The position numbers and the translations under genes were made by a program. From NCBI GenBank assembly GCA_037178855.1, contig JASJZC010000006.1:1054001-1118000 (forward strand): DNA of 64,000 nucleotides, given 5' to 3'. Below are positions 9,163 to 21,100 of the stretch, in pieces. Within the stretch, counting starts at the first letter, position 1. Every line of letters begins with the position of its first letter. Source of the DNA: Oscheius sp. JU75. Lineage: Eukaryota > Nematoda > Chromadorea > Rhabditida > Rhabditidae. The notes under the pieces were generated by a model, which saw only the letters and a program-made list of their open reading frames with translations, did no database searches and was not told where the DNA came from.

Positions 9163-11922
9163 ATGTACTTTAATGCTCGTAGTTTAAAAAACAAGTTGAA
9201 TGACTTATATAACGTTATTTTATATCACAAAAGTGATATTTTTGTAATAACTGAGACATGGTTGGGACCATCAGTCTCTGACGGTTTACTTGTGAATAAT
9301 TTACCGCATTCTGTCACTAGATGTGACAGAAACACCACGGGTGGTGGTGTGTTATTTCTTATACGTGATACTGTAGCTTATACAAAAATCAGTGAGTACA
9401 AAACTTTTTCCAATGCTCTAGTAGTCGATATCCTTCTTGATCTTAGTAGAGTACGTCTGATTGGTGTTTATAGACCTCCTAACATTAAGGCTGCAGAATG
9501 TGATAGTTTAATAGAATTCTTATCTGATAATATTAGCTGTGGACCATCAAAGGCTTTGATGGTAGGTGACTTTAATTTACCGAATGGTAACTATAGATAC
9601 CCTCTGTATAGTAATATGTTGAATAACCTTGATCTAATGAATAAAGTTGATTTCCACACTTGTAATAATAATACGCTGGACTGGGTATGCTCTACACCAG
9701 AGTGTAATGTATCATATATAACGAAACTAGCCCCAATAGCCCAATCCGATCATTGCTCTATAAAATTTAATGTCAAGTTCCCACTACCTAATAATTTCGA
9801 CAGCCCATTTATGAACTATAAGAAGGCTGATTTTGCTTTGATGAGAACAGAGTTTAGTAATATAGATTGGGAAAACTCTCTTTCTGGTTTCAAGAATGTT
9901 GATGAATTATATGACAGGTTTTGTCATATTATTAGGTCAGTAGTTTCAAAACATACACCTATTTGCTTCAAGAAAGATCCATTCAAATCTTTACCTGTTC
10001 ACATTAGAAGACTTTTTCACAAGCGTGATAAACTATTTAGGGAAAACACTCCCTTGTCTCGCTATAATTTCACGAGAACGAGCCATAAGCTTACAAAAGC
10101 TATACAGAGACATGCCATTCTTAAAGAGGAAAAGATTATTAGGAATCTTAATGGTAAAGAACTGTATCAATTTATTAAAGTCAAACTCTCATCTAAATCT
10201 AAGCCAGTGGTTGTATCCAAAAACGGACAACAATGCCTTAATGATATTGATATAGCCAATGCATTTGCCGAGCAATTCGAATCGGTTTTCTCTAATGACC
10301 AAACACTAGAAACTAATCTTGGGTGGTTTTGTGGCAATACCCTTTCATCCTTTACCACCTTTCCGCATGATATTTTAAGAGTCGGCCAAAACCTAAAATC
10401 TTCTTGTTCATTAACAGCTGATAATATCCCTCAAATAGTATTTAAGAAAAGCTTGACTCAATTAGCTTCACCGCTTGCTCATATCTTTAACTTTTCGTTG
10501 AGATTAGGCCAGGTTCCAAGATTGTGGAAACATGCTTTAGTCACAGCTATTCCTAAAACAGGTAGTGCAAGTAATGTTAATGATTATCGACCCATTTCTA
10601 TACTCTCGACAGCAAGTAAAATTATGGAAAAAATTGTGAAATTCTGCATAGACAAATGGCTGAATTCGAATAATATCATACCTAAAGAACAATTTGGTTT
10701 TAAGGCTAACTGTGGCATTGATGATGCCTTATGCATCGACGTTGCTTCTTGGAAAAATTCTCTAGGCTCCGGTAAATGTGTTGATATTATCTACTTTGAT
10801 ATTAAGAAAGCATTTGACACTGTCAGTCATAGTATACTGCTTCTCTTACTTAAAAAGTACGGCATAAGGGGCAATTTATATGGATGGGTCTTGTCATTTT
10901 TGGCTGATAGATCGTTTTGCGTTAAAGTAAATGACTGCTGTAGTAGACTGGTTATGGTCAAATCGGGTGTTCCTCAAGGTAGTGTCCTTGGACCTACTCT
11001 TTTCAATATATATGTTGCTGACTTAATTCGTTTTTGTCAGTTGCCACCTGAGGTCAAGTTTACCCAGTTCGCAGATGACGTCAAAATATACGTGTCATTT
11101 GATGCTGATTCAAGTCAGTATAGCGGTGAAGTATTACAAAACACTATCAATAGAATCTTCTTATTCTTTAGTGAGCTAAAATTAACTATTGCTGAAAATA
11201 AGACGTTCTGCATGCATCTAGGGGCTAGAAATCCTAACATGTTTTACCATGTGAATGGTTACCTGATTGATACGCGTAACTTAGCCAGAGATTTGGGTAT
11301 AAGGTGTGATAACACGCTCTCATTCAGACCCCAGTATCAACACATGATCAAAACGGCTAATATCGCTATGTATAGAATTTTTAGACTCTTCCTCTCAGTT
11401 GATCCTAAGCTTCTGACTAAAATGTTCACTACTTATGTACGTTCTCATTTGGAGTTTGGGTCTATCCACTGGAATCCAAGCTTAAAGAAGGACTCGGAAG
11501 GTATAGAGAAAATACAAAGAGATTTCTCGAGAATCTTGTGGTTAAGAAATAACCCAGGATTGAACTACGTAGACTTGCCCAGTTATGAGTATCGTATCAA
11601 CTTCTTAAAACTTCATTCTCTTTTTGTTAGAAGAATGGTTGCGGATGTTCTTTTTGTCAGAAAGATTATTAGTGGTAACGGTTACACTAGTCTAGGTGAT
11701 CTATTCATTTTCCGTCCTTCCAATGGCAGAACTGTTCAATTCAAAATACATCCCAAACTATCCCTGGTTAGAGCAAATTCCAAGCATCTAAACTCCTTCA
11801 CGTTCAGGGTAAGTCGACTTTTGGAGGATAACGATTTAGGTTCTCTTATTCGATCAGGCCGTTCTACAATTATTCAGCACGTCTCGACGCATATTGGATC
11901 ACTAGCTAGTCTATTGGATTGA
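9163..11922 (+). CDS. LINE ORF2, endonuclease-reverse transcriptase
   Basis: 919 residues, uninterrupted. N-terminal apurinic-type endonuclease: MYFNARSLKNKL, ITETWLGP, GGGVLF, GVYRPP, GDFNLP, LDWVCS, AQSDHCS. Central reverse transcriptase: NDYRPISILSTASKIMEKIV, QFGFKANCGIDDAL, YFDIKKAFDTVSHS, SGVPQGSVLGPTLFN, the catalytic FADDVKIY, then LGIRCDNTLSF. The C-terminal part has YVRSHLEFGSIHWNP and KIQRDFSRILW. Layout and motifs suit the CR1/Jockey group; no RNase H domain is seen. It nicks target DNA and primes cDNA synthesis there. The in-frame sequence extends a few codons upstream of the ATG used. Confidence 0.95.
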   Translation: MYFNARSLKNKLNDLYNVILYHKSDIFVITETWLGPSVSDGLLVNNLPHSVTRCDRNTTGGGVLFLIRDTVAYTKISEYKTFSNALVVDILLDLSRVRLIGVYRPPNIKAAECDSLIEFLSDNISCGPSKALMVGDFNLPNGNYRYPLYSNMLNNLDLMNKVDFHTCNNNTLDWVCSTPECNVSYITKLAPIAQSDHCSIKFNVKFPLPNNFDSPFMNYKKADFALMRTEFSNIDWENSLSGFKNVDELYDRFCHIIRSVVSKHTPICFKKDPFKSLPVHIRRLFHKRDKLFRENTPLSRYNFTRTSHKLTKAIQRHAILKEEKIIRNLNGKELYQFIKVKLSSKSKPVVVSKNGQQCLNDIDIANAFAEQFESVFSNDQTLETNLGWFCGNTLSSFTTFPHDILRVGQNLKSSCSLTADNIPQIVFKKSLTQLASPLAHIFNFSLRLGQVPRLWKHALVTAIPKTGSASNVNDYRPISILSTASKIMEKIVKFCIDKWLNSNNIIPKEQFGFKANCGIDDALCIDVASWKNSLGSGKCVDIIYFDIKKAFDTVSHSILLLLLKKYGIRGNLYGWVLSFLADRSFCVKVNDCCSRLVMVKSGVPQGSVLGPTLFNIYVADLIRFCQLPPEVKFTQFADDVKIYVSFDADSSQYSGEVLQNTINRIFLFFSELKLTIAENKTFCMHLGARNPNMFYHVNGYLIDTRNLARDLGIRCDNTLSFRPQYQHMIKTANIAMYRIFRLFLSVDPKLLTKMFTTYVRSHLEFGSIHWNPSLKKDSEGIEKIQRDFSRILWLRNNPGLNYVDLPSYEYRINFLKLHSLFVRRMVADVLFVRKIISGNGYTSLGDLFIFRPSNGRTVQFKIHPKLSLVRANSKHLNSFTFRVSRLLEDNDLGSLIRSGRSTIIQHVSTHIGSLASLLD

Positions 11923-12365
11923 AAACGAAGCTATAGGTGATACCTTCCCTCCCCCAACTCTTCCCACCCAGTTCTCTCCTTGAGCAGGGTATTTTGGCGA
12001 AGTATCATTGCTTTTCTTTTGGCTAAAAATGGCACTGAGACCGGGTTGAGCGCTGCCCTGAGTTGGTTAATGACTTTCATTCCTCTGCCTCTGACACTGG
12101 ACTCCAGGCCTTTGTACACGCATGTTTGTCTGTTCATAGCGCACCATTGGCGGCAGGGGGACTCTGTACAACAACCGAGGGTGGTTTAACTTTGGATTAT
12201 TCTATTCCAATTTTAACGTTGTACAGTTGTTATACGTCCCGGTCAATGGCAAAGCCGTAGTGCCACGATATTCTTTGTTTTTTTCTTTTCAAAATCACTA
12301 AGCCGATAAACCCTCGCTCTTCCCTCTCCCCTTCCCCTCTTCCAATGTTTGTTCATATGACAAAT

Positions 12366-12397
12366 GAAATATCTATCTATCTATCTATCTATCTATA
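12366..12397 (+). repeat. (TATC)n 3' tail of the LINE
   Basis: About seven TATC units directly follow AAATGAAATATC and close the LINE. The decayed transposase exon begins about 40 bases later. Confidence 0.85.
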
Positions 12398-12436
12398 GTA
12401 AGCTATTTTTCTATCAGTTTTTCATTGGTTCTGTAG

Positions 12437-13114
12437 ATGAAGAATACACTTTGCCATGTTTGTGAAGAAAATCGGGACCGCCTCCATGATTTTCCAAGAG
12501 AGCCGGACATTGCCAGAGCACGGGCTTAGTCTCGAGTGGACGAGCAAATTTGACAGTTACGTGTCTGTCATCTACAGGGACGGCATCACTATCCGGGAAA
12601 ATTCAAGTGAGTATCATAGAAACACTTTTTCTATTCATATCCTGTTAGACACATCGCAGGGTGCTCCCATGGCCCCGTCGATTGCAGAAAGTTCTATTTG
12701 GATCCCATAACCGATGCGACTCAAATTGCTATCTTGGAGGAGATGGTTAATGACCGCAGGTTTTTGGAGAGCCTGAAGACCGTATCGCCACGTCATGCCA
12801 CTTCGTCTCTCGAAATATTCCACAGCATGACCACCAATATCTACTTGCCGAAAAATCACTTTTTCGATAAGGAGAGCAGCGAGCATTTTATGCGTCTCGC
12901 TGTCTTTCATAACAACGAGTACGCAATCGAGAAGTTCAAGGAGCGGCAGGACCGTCAAGTGTATGCTGAATCTTTTCCAACTGTTAGGAAATTCTCTCGC
13001 ACCAGAAAGCAGTACTTCGAATACAAACAATACGAGCGCCCTACAAATGACTGGAAGAAGTCTATTGTCCAAGGAGTTCGAAAAAGTTACGCCAATAATG
13101 GAGCCAGCTTTTGA
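12437..13114 (+). pseudogene. Decayed THAP-type transposase remnant
   Basis: From 12437 the frame reads LCHVCEENRDRLHDFPREPD then RARA, like the start of a THAP-type C2CH finger (C-x2-C, FP..P). It is broken by TAG at 12527 and a later TGA, both where the pattern would have tryptophan. After an intron-like gap, a clean 138-codon frame (12698-13114) reads SPRHATSSLEIFHSM, LRLAVFHNNEYA-like and KKSIVQGVRK. This resembles the SLE-FHS...LHFNEN C-terminal block of transposon-derived THAP-associated proteins. The catalytic middle is missing. It lies inside the TTAA element and is interrupted upstream by the LINE. Confidence 0.6.
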
Positions 13115-14284
13115 TCTCGAAGGCGTGTTCCAAAATATGAATAAACAGTTATAGTAAACCGTCTGTATCGTTGTTATCTGTAGCTTCGATGCAGAAGTTC
13201 GTTTCACAAAACGAAACTGCGTTTGACTTGTCAAAAAGCGCGTGACTTGTTGTGACAAGGCTGACAAGTACTGCCGAGAAAGCTTCTCGGCAAATGGTAA
13301 CTTTTGTTCTAGGGCAGCAACTTTGCGGGCTTATATTTCGGTGATAATCAATGATACAACAAAAAAGAGGTACACCTCCGTAATCAGCGCGTTTTTCTCT
13401 ACAAGACCCATATTAAAACACATAATCGAAAAAAATCTCCGGACACTCGCTTTAAGTTGGACTTTAATATTGGGTATAGCGTCATTCGACGATTCAGTTT
13501 TTATGACATTTTTTGATTAACTGGTTGGACACATTGTTCGAATAACCCCCGAATAACTTCCTAGCTTTATGAGGTTCTGAAGTGTTATAAACCGAAAAGA
13601 ACTCACAAAACAATAGCCTCAATACAAACTATTTGGAGCTGACCAATGATGACTAGACCATAGCCTAAATTGATCAAAAAAAAATTTGCCAAATGTTGTT
13701 TGTACAATTGACTGGTGTTTTTCTAGGCTTTTCATGCAAAAAATGTCATAAAAACTGTAGAAAACGATGAAAGAAGCAAAAGACAAAAAATCAAAATGAG
13801 AAATATAAAAATGGATGCGAACCCACGACCAATTTGTCATTGGTTCGCTGAGTTCACCACTCGGCCTCGCTGCAATGTTTTTCGGATCTAGCTCAGTCCC
13901 ATGCTTCGCTTCTTGTGCACCTTTTTTTCTCGATATTTTTCCAGGGTTTTCCCAGTTTTCTTGTCTCCCAGTAGCAAAATACAATTTTTAGTTCGTTTGC
14001 AAACGTCAACAACGCTAAAAAATCACGATAAGACGGTGAAAGTCGACTTGTTGCGTATGCATTGCGTGCAAACACAAAAGACTTCGGACGGACAGACGGA
14101 CGGAGACGGTAGATCCAACCAGTCGTCTTCGACGTCTGACGACGTTGCTCTGGATAAAGTTAGGAGTGTCGAAGTGTCAAAACTGAGTGCATTCGAAAGA
14201 ATTTGTCAGAAACTTGACTAACGCTTTTACGTAGTAGACAGACTCATCTTTCAGCTGATTGACTGTTTTACTCTCAGCTATTTC

Positions 14285-14560
14285 TCTGAACCCCTTTTCC
14301 AATCTCTACTAAGAGTTCTCGCTTATTGATCCAATTGGATCAATTCGATGAAAGTTTTTAGCGCTATCCCCCCTCTCTCCTACAATGTGTCTCCGATCCT
14401 GTTGGCTACCGTTACCCCCTTTCACTTCCACGGCCGTTTTTGAGTTTGACAAAGGGTCCCCACGTCGATTTTGATCGGGTTGCGCTGCCCTCTCTGCCGA
14501 TCCCTGCTATGCTGAATACCGTCTATATCGCTCTCACAGAGGGGAGCGTATAGTCATTAG
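14285..14560. repeat. Dispersed repeat, copy 2
   Basis: Same orientation and block order as 4795-5035 (TTCCACGGCCGTTTTTGAGT, TTTTGATC, GTCTATATCGCTCTCAC). It is about 35 bases longer because of a middle segment (CTGCCCTCTCTGCCGATCC). Confidence 0.7.
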
Positions 14561-14619
14561 AGAACAAGAACTCTTGTTTCACTGTACTCATGACTACTGC
14601 CGTTAGTGATCTTTCATGA

Positions 14620-14640
14620 TCTTGACGAAGTGGTGGGCAA
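14620..14640 (+). ncRNA. Candidate 21U-RNA
   Basis: Core TGTTTCA at 14575-14581; TGAT ends at T14620, 39 bases downstream. RNA extent assumed to be 21 nt. Confidence 0.4.
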
Positions 14641-15123
14641 TAGAAAGTTTTTGGAAAAGTTATATGTTTGCAGGAATGCTTGCTTTCGTATTTCAACTGT
14701 ACCATATAAGCCTGCTGAAATTTCGAAATCGGTTTTGTCTACTCTGAAGCAAAAAAAAACAAATGATCTGTTGTGTTTTAATACTGGTCTAATGGAAACC
14801 GACCTGGGAAATTAGCAGAACAATAAATATCATTTCTTCAGTACATATTCCTGTCTCTATCACTCTTTCTCTCTATCTCTTTGTCTCTGTCTTTCTGCAA
14901 CAGAACATAAATAAATACATTTATTTAGTACATAGAATATTTTTCACCATGTTTTCTCTAAGACAGTTTGACAAACCGGTCATTTTGTACAGTGTAATGT
15001 CAATTGCAGATCATCCAATGTTCATCTCGTAAGGGGAAGAGGGAATGTCTTCGCTACTCGTCTACAGCAACCCGTTTTCGTCTTATTCAGCTTATGACCA
15101 TCATCCTTCTCAAAAATCAGTAT

Positions 15124-18100
15124 CTAGAGGAAACCAGAGGCATTGTGAGGGTCCATCTCGTCCGTCTCCTCAGCCTCGGCCAGATTGTTCTCGAACTCAG
15201 ATACCCTGGAAATTTTGAAGGTTATTACGGGAAAATGGCATATTTCTGACAAAATCATGGTACTTTACCCCCCCCCCCACTAGAGAAGTTTCCACTAGTA
15301 GCGCGCACCTCCCACACTTTCCCATGCTTTTAGAGATTAAAAAAAGTGATTGTTCAGCACTTTCGTGTTCTGCAAAGTTTAAGTCTATGTTAAAATCTAC
15401 AACTTTGCAGAACATCGTCTGGGAACTTGTGTCGCAGCCGTATCATCTCCCGCCGGTACATCTCTCCGAGTGCTGGTTCCAGTCGATCGATTTCTACCCT
15501 TATTCTCATTCTAGAGTATGGGTTTCGCCAAAAAAAACCTGTCAATGTCCTTCGATTTTCACTCACCGTTCAGTCTGGTCAAAGAGCTGGTAGTGCACCT
15601 CGTATTTGCAGCGCTTCTCGTTCAGGAAGACCATTGGCTTGAATCTGGAAATTAAACGTTTTACCAATGCTGACCAAGGAGACAGAACTATGTGAGGCTA
15701 CATATTAAACTTGAAACATAACTTTTTGCAAAAATTATCTAACAGAATCTTATAATTTTCCCCCAAACCTTTGTGTTTCAAAGCCACTAGCCATATTGGT
15801 TTCGGAACTTTGTGATTGTTAATTACTATCAAGGAGAAAAAAAAAAATCAAAACTCACTTATGACCCCAGAGAATCTCATCGGGTAAGAATGACGTCCGT
15901 GCCTGGAACGTCATGCCGGTTGCCTCGACGATTCCTTCGACTGTCATGATCAGCTCGAAGGATTGGTTGTGCAGTTGTTCTCTTGTGAGACCGTGAAATG
16001 GACTGCTCTCGTCGATGACGTGGCGCACGACTATTGGCCTGAAAATAAGATTCGCTTTTTTTTTCAAGTTGCCTGAAACTTGCCGAAAACCGTGATTTGA
16101 ATTGCCGCCTTTAGTTTTTGGTCTCGAAACTCAAAGCTATCGAACAGACTATAAAGAACACTTGCGGTGAGCGTGCTTTTTCTGTTTTTTTTTGTTTCAC
16201 CGTTGCTTGGTGTTAAATGTTCTCTAAGAAAACTTTTTGCAAGTGCCGATCGTTACAAAAACAGCCAGAAAACGTGTATCTTTTCAAAGCTCAAATTCAA
16301 TATGTTTTGCTACTGCTCAGGAAGACACAATCCAAAGCTCAGGAAGTTCTTGCTTCACTAGTACCATAAAAGTAGGAACTGCTCTTCCGCTTCATAAACA
16401 TGTTCTCTTTAAGATATGGCATTTTCCCAAATACGATGGTTAAAGGGACACTCAAGGCGATGAGGGGACGGCGGAACGCGTTTTCAAATCGGGTCCTAAA
16501 CTCCGCTCAAACTGCATTTTTCGATGCGTTACACGCATTTTTATGACTTTTAAGTGTGTTTAATCGACTCAGCGTCGAAAACTACCCCAGAAACGTGTAC
16601 TTCGACGGCAAAAAAGTATAAAAATGTTGACGATGAGAATAAGGGGAGAAGAACAGCATTTTCTTGATTTTTTCTTCATGATTTTTGTCATTTTTGACGT
16701 TGAAGTGGACATTTCTGGGTATTTTCCTTTTATTTGGACCTACCACAAAAGCAGAACCCTATCATATCCGGCATCGTAGCCGACGTTGATGTCTCGGATT
16801 CCGAGTAGTTCCTTGTGACCTCTCTGAAAATTGCTATGTTGCAAACATGACCACCAAGAAACCAGCTATTTCAATATATAAGTCTTTCTTGAAACATTGC
16901 GAAAACCAGAGACAGTACCCACCTCATTGACCCTCGTTGATGCCATATACATTCTGACGTGAGATTCGGCTAAGAACAGTTTTTCCTGTATGTCTGCCAA
17001 CCGAATCATCAGGGCAGGCCGTTTATCGTGATCGTCAACAGGACCAATCACTGCGAGCCGCGAGAATCGCATTTCCTGTAGTAGTACTCGTGTAACAAAA
17101 AAGGTAACGGAAAGTACCTGTTTCCTTTTCTTCGGCCTCAATATTTTGGCTATTACGAGCCCACCGAGAACTGTCTGCAAGAATTGTCCGACTACAACTT
17201 GGACAGATAATGTGGTGTAGGCTATGGGACAGAGATCCGTCATGTATCTGGAAATTTTGACTTTTGAACGGTTCTTTATGCTTCTGAGCTACCAAACAAG
17301 TCTTTTGAACACTAAAACGCAAAAATTTAGTGTTTTAGCATGTAAACAAAGAACAGAACATCTTTTCCTGACAGTGATTCTTCATATATACATTGGGTGA
17401 AACATAATTGAATTCGACGACTACTACTCAAACATTGGCTATTTTTTCGCATGAATGACCGAACAATGTTTTTGGGTTCTAGTCTTCATCCCTAACTAAT
17501 GAAACACAAATTTTGATACCCCGTACTACTGTTGGTTTTAGAACTACTCAGGAAAGTTCGTTGTTTTAGGATGCGGGCGATGTGCAGAACATGTTTTCCT
17601 GACAACGTCTTATTATAAATTATGGGTCAAACACAATAGACTTCAACTAATCTGTCCAAAAAATAAGAATTTCCTTGCAGACCGAGAACAGGTTCCATTC
17701 GTGCTTTTTCTCTTCACCAGCTAGTGAAATACGCAAAATTTGGTTCCCCGTACGACATTTATATCCAGTGGCGTGAAAAAAGTACCTGAATCCGATCGCT
17801 TATCAACTATGGGTGTAACACAATAGAGCGCATTTCTTTATCGCCTGTCAGTGAAACAGGAAAAGTTTCACACCCTGAAGACATTAGGGTTCGCTACTAG
17901 AATGAATTTTTAGTGTTTTACCAACTACTACCACCTTTTTTGACTCAGATTATTATCAACAACGAGTGAAACACAAATATTTTCCAAAAGTCTAGTCAAC
18001 CACTCACCTATGACCATATCCAATCGTCGCCTGTGACTCTAAACTGAACAGTAGGGCTGTCACAAAGTCGTCCACATTCATTATACAGGGCCTGTAATGG

Positions 18101-21100
18101 GCAGCGTTCTGAAATTTGTACACTGCTGGTCGAATACAAGAAAAACAGACCTCTCCCTCTATCCTGTACCAGTAGGTGATGATGGAGTAGATGATCCCGA
18201 ACGCGATCCAGGAGGCAAAGAACCCGGAGGCAAAGACCCCTATTATCGTCCTCCATTGATATTCTATGGCCAGATGGAACCAGTTTCTGGAAAAAAAAGT
18301 GTCAGTTAGAGTATATAGTCTGGGAGAGTTCCTTTGTGATAGTTACTTCAGGCAGCAGATAGCAAAACAAAAATACACTTTTGACCAGGTAAACTTTTAT
18401 GTTTCATTCAGAGGCTATTGCCAAAAAGTCTCCCTCGGAACGGTGGAATTTCGATAAATTTAAAGAAAAACTAGCTTTATCACGCGCTAGAAAATATCAT
18501 GTTTCGGTTAGGGTATAGAGTATGAATGAGTTTCATTGTGGTCACAGAAGGTACTGCGTAAATACTGCTCTCCATCTGAGTAGACTTTTGTGTTTCAGTC
18601 ATAGTCTATTGCTAAAAAGTTTCGCTTGAAACGGTGGTTACTTGATAAATTCTCGATGAAAAAATAAAGCCAGAAGCCGAAAAATACCATGTTTCGTGCA
18701 CGTATTCCGGAAGAGTTTGTTACAATTGGCAGTTTTAGCCGAATGGTCAAAAACAAAACACACTGGCACTGCTTTCTGTAAAACTTTTATGTTTCAGTCA
18801 GAGCATTTGAACTGGAAGTTAGTTACGAGACCAATTGCTCGGCTTTCTGAGTACATATCAATGCAGGGTTAGAAAGGTTTGAAAAAAAAGATTAAGTTTG
18901 AGTCAAGGTAGGTAGTCTGAAAGTTTCTCTGTGAGTCACATAGGATCAAAGAGAAAAAGTTTCATGTTTCAGTCAGAACATTTTGATTGGGGAAGTTAAG
19001 AAAAAACAACTGGTTAGAGGAAAACTTTTATGTTTTAGACAGAGTCTATTACTGGAAGGTTCTGCTAATAGTGGATTATCGGTTACAGCGAAAAAAATTT
19101 AGCCTTTTTCGTAAACTTTTATGTTTCAGACACGGTACTTGGACCAAAAGGTTGCTATAGAACCAAATATACCAAATTTTGTGAAAACTTTTTGTTTTAG
19201 TCTGTCTATTTACTCTTTAACAGTTTTAAAAAGGAGTTATGATTTTGATAACGAAAATAGTCTAGTCAAACTTCAAATCAAAACTATAAATGTTTCAAAT
19301 TATCCATAAAACCTCAAAGCTCGAAAGTAAGCAATAATCAAGAAATTCTCTTCTCGCTGTTAGAAAAGAAATTACCTCATAGCAATGGATCTCCTCGATG
19401 GCAGTTCAACATTTCCAAAGAGTGTCGTCCCGTCTTTTGCAATCAGACGAGGCTTCTTATGTGTGGTCACACAGCTGGGGTGGTTTGTCCAGCCGTCTGA
19501 AAATGGGAATATAATTGGTGTTTCAACACTTTGTCTTGTCAGTCATGTTGTCAAATCCCTTGAAAAAATGGTTCTGCTCAAAAATTCATTGTTCTCCACA
19601 TAAGAAAATTATCAAAAAAATTGTTTTTACCAGACCGATGTTTACGACTATCTTTGAACTGCGATACTATATACAGTTGCAGAGACACAGAAGACTAACT
19701 CTAACTTCAATAATAGAGCAGTCCATACTTGCAATTGCTGGGAAAGTTTGCTAGTAGTAAATATGTTTCTTCATCGTAGACACACTTGTTACGGAAACCC
19801 GAACAAATTCATTTATAATAACTGTCTCACTGAAGTATCGTTTTCTTTCCACAATTCCAGCTGCGTAAGGACCGAAATAAAGGTATAGCGACTATATTCA
19901 AAAGAACAGTGAAACGTATTTCCCTTAGGAGCATTCCTTAACTTCTTATCGAACGAAATTGTGAACATATGTGTTAGACGCGACAAGGTATAAGTTTCAA
20001 GCGAAGCATAAAAGTAAACACTCAGTGTAACCTTGCAGCGCCGTTTTGATGGTCATTCGAGCTCAAAAAGTCGCGAAAAAAGGTTGTACTGTTTTCAGCT
20101 AACTTAAGCATAGTCCATGATGGGGTCAAGAATAGCAAACATGTGGATCTTGACTTCGAAAATACTCTTTACCAAATTAGAATTTCCATTCTATCGCTCA
20201 ATGAACCGATTGTATACTCTTTGTGACTACATAGGAAACACGTGAAACATAAATGTTTGAAAAATGGTTGAACATTTACAGACTTGGAAAGCTACGAAAC
20301 AATAAGGAGAAGCACAGCAAGAATTTTTGTCAGTGAAAGTCAAAAAAGTCTGTAAAAGTCAGACAGCAGTTTGTATTTATTTTTTCTAGTCAAGAAAAAA
20401 TGGGAAAACTAACGTAGGGCTCCATACAAAGTGGGCATTTTGGGAATGAGGAGAGAGAAAGAAAGAGGACAAGAGATAGTCACCTCATCCCCTTGTTTTC
20501 TCTTGTACTGATAAGAGTGAGAATATCATGTGTGGACGGCGAACTTATTTTGAACTTAATCAGATGCTTTTTTCTTAATTTCCCGATGAACACATCTTCC
20601 AAAGCACTTTTGTTTCAAGGAATACATAAATACTGCTGATCAGATACTTCAGCTTTGGTATCGTGGCCTCAAATCAAGACAGTAGGTTCATGTTAGCAAT
20701 TTTTCGGTCTCACTGTTTATTCAAGTACAGTACGAAACGCAAAAATGACAATTTTGAGAAGAGCTTTTGTGTTTGACTAGATACTGATACAATCTCGGAT
20801 TCTTTGGAAAACAGTGCAAGTTTTTCGGCTATAAATAAGACAGCTGATTCTTTATCGTTACAACTGATACTGATATCTCTTCCATTTTTTCTAGGAGAAA
20901 GCGTTCTTTTGATAAATCGAGTACGGAAAAAAACCAGATTAACATTTTTAACGATTTCGGATTTATAGCAAAATATTGTGTTTTATTAGATACGCTAAAA
21001 CCCCCGGACATCTGGACAAACATTTGCTCGAGTCAAACAGGAGACAAACTCATCAAAAAATAAACCTTGTTCCTCTTCTCCTGTAGCCTTCGCCATTCCG

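Larger units (their letters stand above)
8104..12397 (+). mobile_element. Apparently intact non-LTR retrotransposon (CR1/Jockey-like LINE)
   Basis: Two uninterrupted ORFs separated by 35 bases, a 5' UTR with short tandem repeats, a long 3' UTR and a (TATC)n tail near 12368-12395 in place of poly(A), as in CR1/L2-type elements. The 5' boundary is approximate and I could not find a target-site duplication. No stops or frameshifts in either ORF suggest recent insertion. A 5'-truncated relative lies at about 42870-43690. Confidence 0.85.
7903..13455 (+). mobile_element. TTAA-flanked DNA transposon (Kolobok-like?) with a nested LINE
   Basis: TTAA at 7903-7906 is followed by AGCGAGTGTCCGGAG. The reverse complement of the same string ends at 13451 and is followed by TTAA (13452-13455). 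Matching continues outward (TCCAAC) and inward (a T-run), so the inverted repeat spans about 25-32 bp. A TTAA target with a THAP-like gene inside fits Kolobok-type elements; piggyBac also uses TTAA. Element length is about 5.5 kb, of which about 4.3 kb is an inserted LINE. The transposase is reduced to an N-terminal finger fragment and a C-terminal 138-residue exon, so the copy is defective. Confidence 0.65.
13462..14990. other. Spacer with dispersed repeat, no clear gene
   Basis: Between the TTAA transposon and the K+ channel gene. Holds repeat copy 2 (14285-14560) and the first candidate 21U-RNA unit (14575-14640). Open frames near 13900-14220 have no family resemblance or splice support. 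Confidence 0.55.
18385..19210 (+). repeat. Degenerate tandem repeat in Kir intron 2
   Basis: At least seven diverged units (about 18395, 18588, 18785, 18960, 19023, 19117, 19187), each built around AAACTTTTATGTTTCAGTCA, followed by a TATTG..A.AAGTT-type stretch. Five keep an exact TGTTTCA core; three of these have YRNT 38-39 bases on. They lie antisense to the channel gene. Confidence 0.75.

Noticed and set aside
12635-13267. 210-codon minus-strand open frame over the THAP-type exon
   Set aside because: It is the antisense shadow of the plus-strand exon 12698-13114, which has recognisable transposon-type sequence; the antisense protein does not.
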